Source: Planctomycetota bacterium
GTDB taxonomy: Bacteria > Planctomycetota > UBA8742 > UBA2392
DNA: 42,303 nucleotides
Assembly: GCA_022071975.1 (NCBI GenBank)
Contig: JAJVIO010000016.1
Span: forward strand, 1-42,303
Reading direction: 5' to 3'
Shown here: positions 38,671 through 42,303 of the stretch, piece by piece
Numbering within the stretch: the first letter of the stretch is position 1
Layout: every line of letters starts with the position of its first letter
The notes under the pieces: generated by a model
Told to the model about the DNA's origin: nothing
The model's database searches: none
The model's input: the letters and a program-made list of their open reading frames with translations, nothing else
Translations under genes and position numbers: made by a program

Positions 38671-39972
38671 ATGGACGCTGTGACCGCGCACGATTACGCC
38701 CGCAAACTGCTGGATGAAGCCCACGCCCTTTCGGGTGACGAAGCCGTGGCCCTGATCGAAAGCCACATTGCTCACAACTACGGTCTGCTCAGCCGCGACC
38801 CGGTGGTGAAGGCCGAGGGCCCCTGGCTGACCCTGAAGAGCGGCCGCAAGATTTTCGACGGCGTGGCGGCATACTCGGCCGCGAACCTGGGCCACGGGCA
38901 TCCGCTGGTGCGCGAGGCGCTGAAGGCTTTTCTCGGCTCGCACGCGCCGACGGTGCTGGGGCGGTTCATGCCGGACCCGTGGCTCGCGCTGTTCGGGCGC
39001 AAGGTCACGCAGATGACCGGCTTCGACAAGTTCCTGCCCGCCAACGGCGGCGTGGAAGGCCCCGAGGCCGCCATCAAGCTGGCGCGCCGCTGGGCCCACC
39101 AGGTGAAGGGCGTGAAGGGCACGCCCACGATTCTCTATGCCAACCACTGCTTCCACGGGCGCACGCTGACCGTGACGCAGATGTTCGACGAGGACGAAAA
39201 GGCCGCCCGTGAGGGCTTCGGCCCCTGGGCGAGCGGCTTCAAGCGCGTGGAGTACAACGACCTGGCGGCGGTGGAAGCCGCCGTGGACGAGCACACGGCC
39301 GCGATCATGGTGGAGCCGATCCAGGGCGAGGGCGGCATCAACGTGCCGGATGAGGGCTACCTGCGCGCGCTGATCGAGCTGGGGCGGCGCGAGAACTTCC
39401 TGGTGATCTTTGACGAGGTGCAGACCGGCTGGGCCCGCACCGGCGAACTGTTCGCCTGGCAGCATGAGGGCCCGGACGCGCGGCCGGACATCATGTGCAT
39501 CGGCAAGAGCGTGAGCGGCGGGTTCGCGCCGGTGAGCGGCATATTGGCGAACGAGAAGCTGATGTCGCTGTTCGGCCCGGGCAGCCACGGCAGCACCTTC
39601 GGCGGCTGCCCGATCTCGAGCTGCATCGCCTACGCGGCGCTGCACGCGATTGAGCAGGAGAAGCTGGTGCAACAGGCGCAGGAAAAGGGCGAGTGGCTGA
39701 TGGAGCGGCTGATCGATCTGGCCGAGCGCGCGCCGCGCATCAAGGAAGTGCGCGGCAAGGGCATGATGTTCGGCATCGAGCTGACGCGCGACGGCCCCGA
39801 CGGGCATCACTTCACGGAACTGCTGCTGGAAAAGGGCGCGATCATCAAGGACACGCACCACTGGGTGCTGCGCTTCACACCGCCGATCGTGGCGAACAAA
39901 CAGGACCTCGAGTTCGCGCTCGGCTGCCTGGAAGAAGTGTTCGTGGGGCAGGCTTCCAGCCTGCCGCGATGA
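38671..39972 (+). CDS. Class III aminotransferase (ornithine/acetylornithine type)
   Basis: A 433-residue PLP enzyme of fold type I, class III. Expected motifs are present: NGGVEGPEAAIKLARRW, the PLP Asp in VIFDEVQTGWARTGELFAW, the Schiff-base Lys in IGKSVSGGFAP (K279), HGSTFGGCP and VRGKGMMFGIEL. It best resembles ornithine-oxo-acid transaminase (RocD), which converts ornithine to glutamate semialdehyde, but acetylornithine or 4-aminobutyrate activity cannot be excluded. SD GGAGG lies 6-10 nt upstream. The last nine residues (VGQASSLPR) are encoded by a hairpin repeat at 39947-39965, so the original C-terminus may have been extended by repeat insertion. Confidence 0.88.
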   Translation: MDAVTAHDYARKLLDEAHALSGDEAVALIESHIAHNYGLLSRDPVVKAEGPWLTLKSGRKIFDGVAAYSAANLGHGHPLVREALKAFLGSHAPTVLGRFMPDPWLALFGRKVTQMTGFDKFLPANGGVEGPEAAIKLARRWAHQVKGVKGTPTILYANHCFHGRTLTVTQMFDEDEKAAREGFGPWASGFKRVEYNDLAAVEAAVDEHTAAIMVEPIQGEGGINVPDEGYLRALIELGRRENFLVIFDEVQTGWARTGELFAWQHEGPDARPDIMCIGKSVSGGFAPVSGILANEKLMSLFGPGSHGSTFGGCPISSCIAYAALHAIEQEKLVQQAQEKGEWLMERLIDLAERAPRIKEVRGKGMMFGIELTRDGPDGHHFTELLLEKGAIIKDTHHWVLRFTPPIVANKQDLEFALGCLEEVFVGQASSLPR

Positions 39973-40097
39973 GTCAGGCGCGAAATGTAACCCCCGGCTT
40001 ACGCCGGGGGCTCACGGTTGTTGGCCTGCTCCCGCCTTCGCCGAGGCTACGGCGAGCGGGCCGCAGGCCTGCGGGCGGGGCGCCCGCATCACGTTAC
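39947..40097. repeat. Multi-hairpin element F, starting inside the aminotransferase gene
   Basis: GGCAGGCT-TCC-AGCCTGCC (39947-39965) encodes the aminotransferase C-terminus. CCCCCGGC-TTAC-GCCGGGGG (39991-40010) follows, homologous to the 35101-35126 arm of element E. GGCCTGC/GCAGGCC (40023-40069) has an inner TCGCCG/CGGCGA stem, then TGCGGGCG-GGG-CGCCCGCA (40070-40088). Outer GTAAC/GTTAC arms close the region; the right arm reaches the dihydroorotase stop codon. Confidence 0.7.
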
Positions 40098-41401
40098 CCG
40101 TACTGAATTTCCGCGCCGCGGACGTGGTCCTGCACCTGGCCGTTTTCGTACACCACCTGGCCTCGCACGATGGTCGTCACCGCGCGGCCTTTCAGCGTCT
40201 GCCCGTGCCAGGGGCTCCACTTCACCTTGGTCAGCTGCTCCTCGTTGCGCACTACATGCTCGGCGTTGACGTCCACTAGCGTGAGGTCGGCGTCGCAGCC
40301 GACGTCAATGCGGCCTTTGCCCTTCATGGCGTAGGTATTGGCCGGGTTTTCACACATCCACTGCGCCACCTGCTCCAGTGTGCAGAAGCCCCGGCTTGAC
40401 GCGTCAAGAATCAGGCTCAGGGAGTTCTCCACGGCGGGTATGCCGGCCGGAGCGCTCCAGATGTCGCGGCGCTTTTCCTCAAGGGTGTGGGGCGCGTGGT
40501 CCGTGGCGATCACGCCGATGCGCCCGTCGCGCAGGGCCTGCCACAAGCCGCGGTTATCCTCGCGGTACTTCAGGGGCGGGTTCATCTTCCCCAGCGTGCC
40601 CAGACGCGCGTAGTCATCCACGTTCAGCAGCAGGTGGTGCGGCGAGGTCTCGGCCGTAACCAGCGTGTCGCGCGGGATGAACAGCTCGCACTCGCGGGCG
40701 CTGCTGACGTGCAGGATGTGCGCGCGGTGGCCGTACTTGCGGGCCAGGTTCACGGCGCGGGTGGTGGCCAGGTAGGCGGCCTCCACGTTGCGCCACTCGG
40801 TGTAGCCGCGCATGTCGGTGCGGTGGGCGTACTCGGGCTTGTGGGCTTTCAAGTAGGCTTCGTCTTCGCAGTGCAGGGCGATCACGCGGTGCTTGTCGGT
40901 CTCGGCGAAGATGCGCTCTAGCGCGTCCATGTCGTCCACCAGCAGGTCGCCGGTGCTGGCGCCCATGAACACCTTGATGCCGCACACGCGCTTGACTTCC
41001 TGCAGGTCGCGCAGGTTGGTGTTTGTCGCACCGACGAAGAAGCCGTAGTTGACGCGTGATTTCTTGGCCGCCAGGGCCAATTTGATGTCAACGCCGGCCT
41101 GGTTGGTGGCGGGCGGGCTGGTGTTGGGCATTTCCAGGAAGCTTGTCACGCCGCCCCTGGCGCAGGCGCGGGTGGCGGTTTCCAGGTCTTCCTTGTGGGT
41201 GTTGCCCGGCTCACGGAAGTGCACCTGCACGTCGATCACACCCGGGAACAAGTGCAGGCCGCCGGCGTCGATCACCCGCGCGCCCGATGCGTCAACCTTG
41301 GGCGCCACGGCCGAGATGCAGGGACCGTCGGCGCGCACTTCAAGCGCCTGAAAGCGTCCGTTGTGGTAGACCTGCGCCCCGCGGATCACGATGGCAGCCA
41401 T
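40094..41401 (-). CDS. pyrC: Dihydroorotase (class I)
   Basis: A 435-residue amidohydrolase that closes carbamoyl-aspartate to dihydroorotate in pyrimidine synthesis. Motifs include DVQVHFREPGNTHKED (D57, Q59, H61), the carbamylated-Lys region GIKVFMGAS, ALHCEDE, HILHVSSA, AETSPHHLLL and ATDHAPH. In the first metal motif the usual His of DxHxH is Gln (Q59), a form also known in some class I dihydroorotases such as those of Bacteroidetes. ATG 41401 has a perfect AGGAGGTG SD; the open frame to 41593 is not used. A TTGACGCGTCAA palindrome lies at 40396 and encodes LDASS. No other pyr genes are near. Confidence 0.92.
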   Translation of the reverse strand: MAAIVIRGAQVYHNGRFQALEVRADGPCISAVAPKVDASGARVIDAGGLHLFPGVIDVQVHFREPGNTHKEDLETATRACARGGVTSFLEMPNTSPPATNQAGVDIKLALAAKKSRVNYGFFVGATNTNLRDLQEVKRVCGIKVFMGASTGDLLVDDMDALERIFAETDKHRVIALHCEDEAYLKAHKPEYAHRTDMRGYTEWRNVEAAYLATTRAVNLARKYGHRAHILHVSSARECELFIPRDTLVTAETSPHHLLLNVDDYARLGTLGKMNPPLKYREDNRGLWQALRDGRIGVIATDHAPHTLEEKRRDIWSAPAGIPAVENSLSLILDASSRGFCTLEQVAQWMCENPANTYAMKGKGRIDVGCDADLTLVDVNAEHVVRNEEQLTKVKWSPWHGQTLKGRAVTTIVRGQVVYENGQVQDHVRGAEIQYG

Positions 41402-41447
41402 GGCACCTCCTGTTTCAAACAACGATAAGGAAGAGCCCGCCAATGGA

Positions 41448-41472
41448 AAGGGACGGCCCAAGGCCGTCCCTT
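41448..41472 (-). terminator. Terminator-like hairpin (minus strand)
   Basis: AAGGGACGGCC-TTG-GGCCGTCCCTT (11 bp as read on the minus strand), followed by only TTCC. It lies between the low-complexity protein gene and pyrC, so it may separate the two transcripts. Confidence 0.6.
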
Positions 41473-41478
41473 CGTGAG

Positions 41479-42000
41479 TTACTTGCAGGGGCCTTTGCCC
41501 GGGGGAGGACCCTTGGGCGGAGCCTTCGGTGGGCCCGGGGGCTGCTTGCCGCCCTGGCCCTGGCCGCCGCCCTGGCCCTGGCCTTTGCCACAACCGCCAC
41601 CCTGGCCGCCGCCCTGACCTTGGCCGCCACCCTGGCCACCGCCGGGCGGCGGGGGAGGAGGCTGCTTGCCTTTGGGCGGCTTGGGGCCCTTCTTCGGCGG
41701 TTTGGGGGGCTTCGGTGGCTTGGGATCCTTCTTCGGGGGATCCTTCGGCGGCGGGGGAGGCGGCTCTTCGCCCTTGGGCGGCTCGGCCTCGCCGTCATCC
41801 TCTTCGCCTTTGTCCTCACCTTCGTCGTGGTCGCCGTGGCCGTAGCCCTTGCCCTGGCCGTGGTCTTCGTGGCCCTTGCCCTGGCCCTTTTCGTGGCCTT
41901 TGCCGTGTTCACTGCCCTGGGATGGGTTGCCGCTCTGCTGCGCGAACAAAGGCGCCGCGCAGAATGCGGCGAATGCGAGGAGAATCAGGAGTTTCTTCAT
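41479..42000 (-). CDS. Secreted low-complexity His/Gly, Pro/Lys and Gly/Gln-rich protein
   Basis: A 173-residue protein with a Sec signal peptide (MKKLLILLAFAAFCAAPLFA). The mature part has three biased zones: His/Gly/Lys/Asp/Glu (about 30-70, HGKGHEKGQGKGHEDHGQGK), Pro/Lys with poly-Pro runs (about 72-115), and Gly/Gln (about 120-150) with isolated Cys near 137 and at the end (GPCK). The His/acid zone could bind metal ions; this is inference. Repetitive codons make the gene prone to length change. It is real rather than a chance frame, because the signal peptide and the terminator position are coherent. Confidence 0.6.
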   Translation of the reverse strand: MKKLLILLAFAAFCAAPLFAQQSGNPSQGSEHGKGHEKGQGKGHEDHGQGKGYGHGDHDEGEDKGEEDDGEAEPPKGEEPPPPPPKDPPKKDPKPPKPPKPPKKGPKPPKGKQPPPPPPGGGQGGGQGQGGGQGGGCGKGQGQGGGQGQGGKQPPGPPKAPPKGPPPGKGPCK

Positions 42001-42303
42001 TGGGTGCTTTCCGGATGCAGGGGTTTGTCGGGGTTCACAAGCATCACGCAGGACACCCCGGGAATTTCACGGCGATTTCCGGAAAAACATCTGTGACTGT
42101 TGCCGCTCGGGTGGATTGCGGCCTGAGGTTTCAAGGCGACTGCAAGCGCAGTGGCATTCGCGTCCCGCGAATGAGTATCGCGGGCCTCCGGCCCGCGTCG
42201 ACGGCCGGAGGCCGTCGCAACTCATGCGCTGGAAGCGCATGCCACTCATTCGGCCGTCTCGGACGGCGCGTCAAATCCGGAACACTACGCGTGCGATGAC
42301 GAC
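42001..42303. repeat. Gene-free end of window with multi-hairpin element G
   Basis: 42001-42149 shows no clear feature beyond upstream sequence of the low-complexity gene. 42150-42267 holds hairpins with 3-nt loops: ATTCGCG-TCC-CGCGAAT, CGCGGGCC-TCC-GGCCCGCG, CGACGGCC-GGA-GGCCGTCG, CATGCGCT-GGA-AGCGCATG and GCCGTC-TCG-GACGGC. Outer arms AGTGGCAT/ATGCCACT and CGAATGAGT/ACTCATTCG tie the ends together. Confidence 0.65.

Noticed and set aside
41049-41062. Seventh palindrome copy TTGACGCGTGAT in pyrC
   Set aside because: The right arm is broken at two positions, so it was not counted with the six perfect TTGACNNGTCAA sites.

Overview
The window looks like a GC-rich (about two-thirds G+C) Gram-negative chromosome segment, most likely from a Planctomycetota-like or neighbouring environmental lineage. 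This is an inference from gene content: lpxB implies lipid A and an outer membrane. There are many lipoproteins and envelope proteins with N-terminal zinc ribbons, a Yip1-like membrane-protein pair, an FHA protein, di-heme lipoprotein cytochromes, and intergenic spaces packed with palindromes. I see no transposase, integrase, phage gene, CRISPR array, tRNA or rRNA. TGA is an ordinary stop in several genes (MFS, tetR, lpxB, aminotransferase).

Layout. 90-1451: MFS transporter. 1639-5285: three-gene succinate dehydrogenase/fumarate reductase operon (anchor, flavoprotein, iron-sulfur) with an anchor resembling the Cys/His-rich mycobacterial Sdh1 type. 5412-7733: large envelope protein with carboxypeptidase-regulatory-like repeats and a C-terminal PDZ domain. 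7829-9138: TetR regulator overlapping a RIC/YtfE-type di-iron repair protein, with a 24-bp operator palindrome on the promoter. 9196-13354 (minus): LpoB-like lipoprotein, COG3014-like lipoprotein and two membrane proteins sharing a new zinc-ribbon module, one carrying MORN/YwqK-like repeats. 13469-15070: RluA pseudouridine synthase, then a thioredoxin-like lipoprotein whose first active-site Cys is an in-frame TGA, so a probable selenoprotein. 15281-16554: small lipoprotein and a secreted protein. 16555-17009: gene-free and highly structured. 17010-20871: C-terminally anchored exported protein (minus), radical SAM protein, lpxB and a small unknown. 20880-24542 (minus): degenerate receiver, HD hydrolase, lipoprotein and two paralogous di-heme lipoprotein cytochromes. 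24609-31487: CPBP protease, FAD dehydrogenase, ABM monooxygenase, Yip1-like pair, STAS-FHA protein, zinc carboxypeptidase-like lipoprotein and a small membrane protein. 31469-34792: a Clp-N/FMN-oxidase fusion, dGTPase and RidA. 35252-42000: lipoprotein, esterase, membrane-anchored degenerate ACP-like protein, third zinc-ribbon protein, class III aminotransferase, dihydroorotase and a low-complexity secreted protein.

Three signals stand out beyond ordinary genes. (1) The probable UxxC selenoprotein at 14543-15070, with a SECIS-like hairpin just after the TGA. (2) A 12-bp palindrome TTGACNNGTCAA found six times between 21.7 and 40.4 kb, always inside genes and always in the same codon phase with rare codons, so probably a DNA signal rather than a protein constraint. 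(3) Multi-hairpin intergenic elements whose arms both fold on themselves and pair with each other; two copies differ by paired, compensating base changes. Several genes without a Shine-Dalgarno also have a -10-like hexamer ending 6-7 nt before the start codon, suggesting leaderless mRNAs. All calls are by eye from the sequence; no database search was run.
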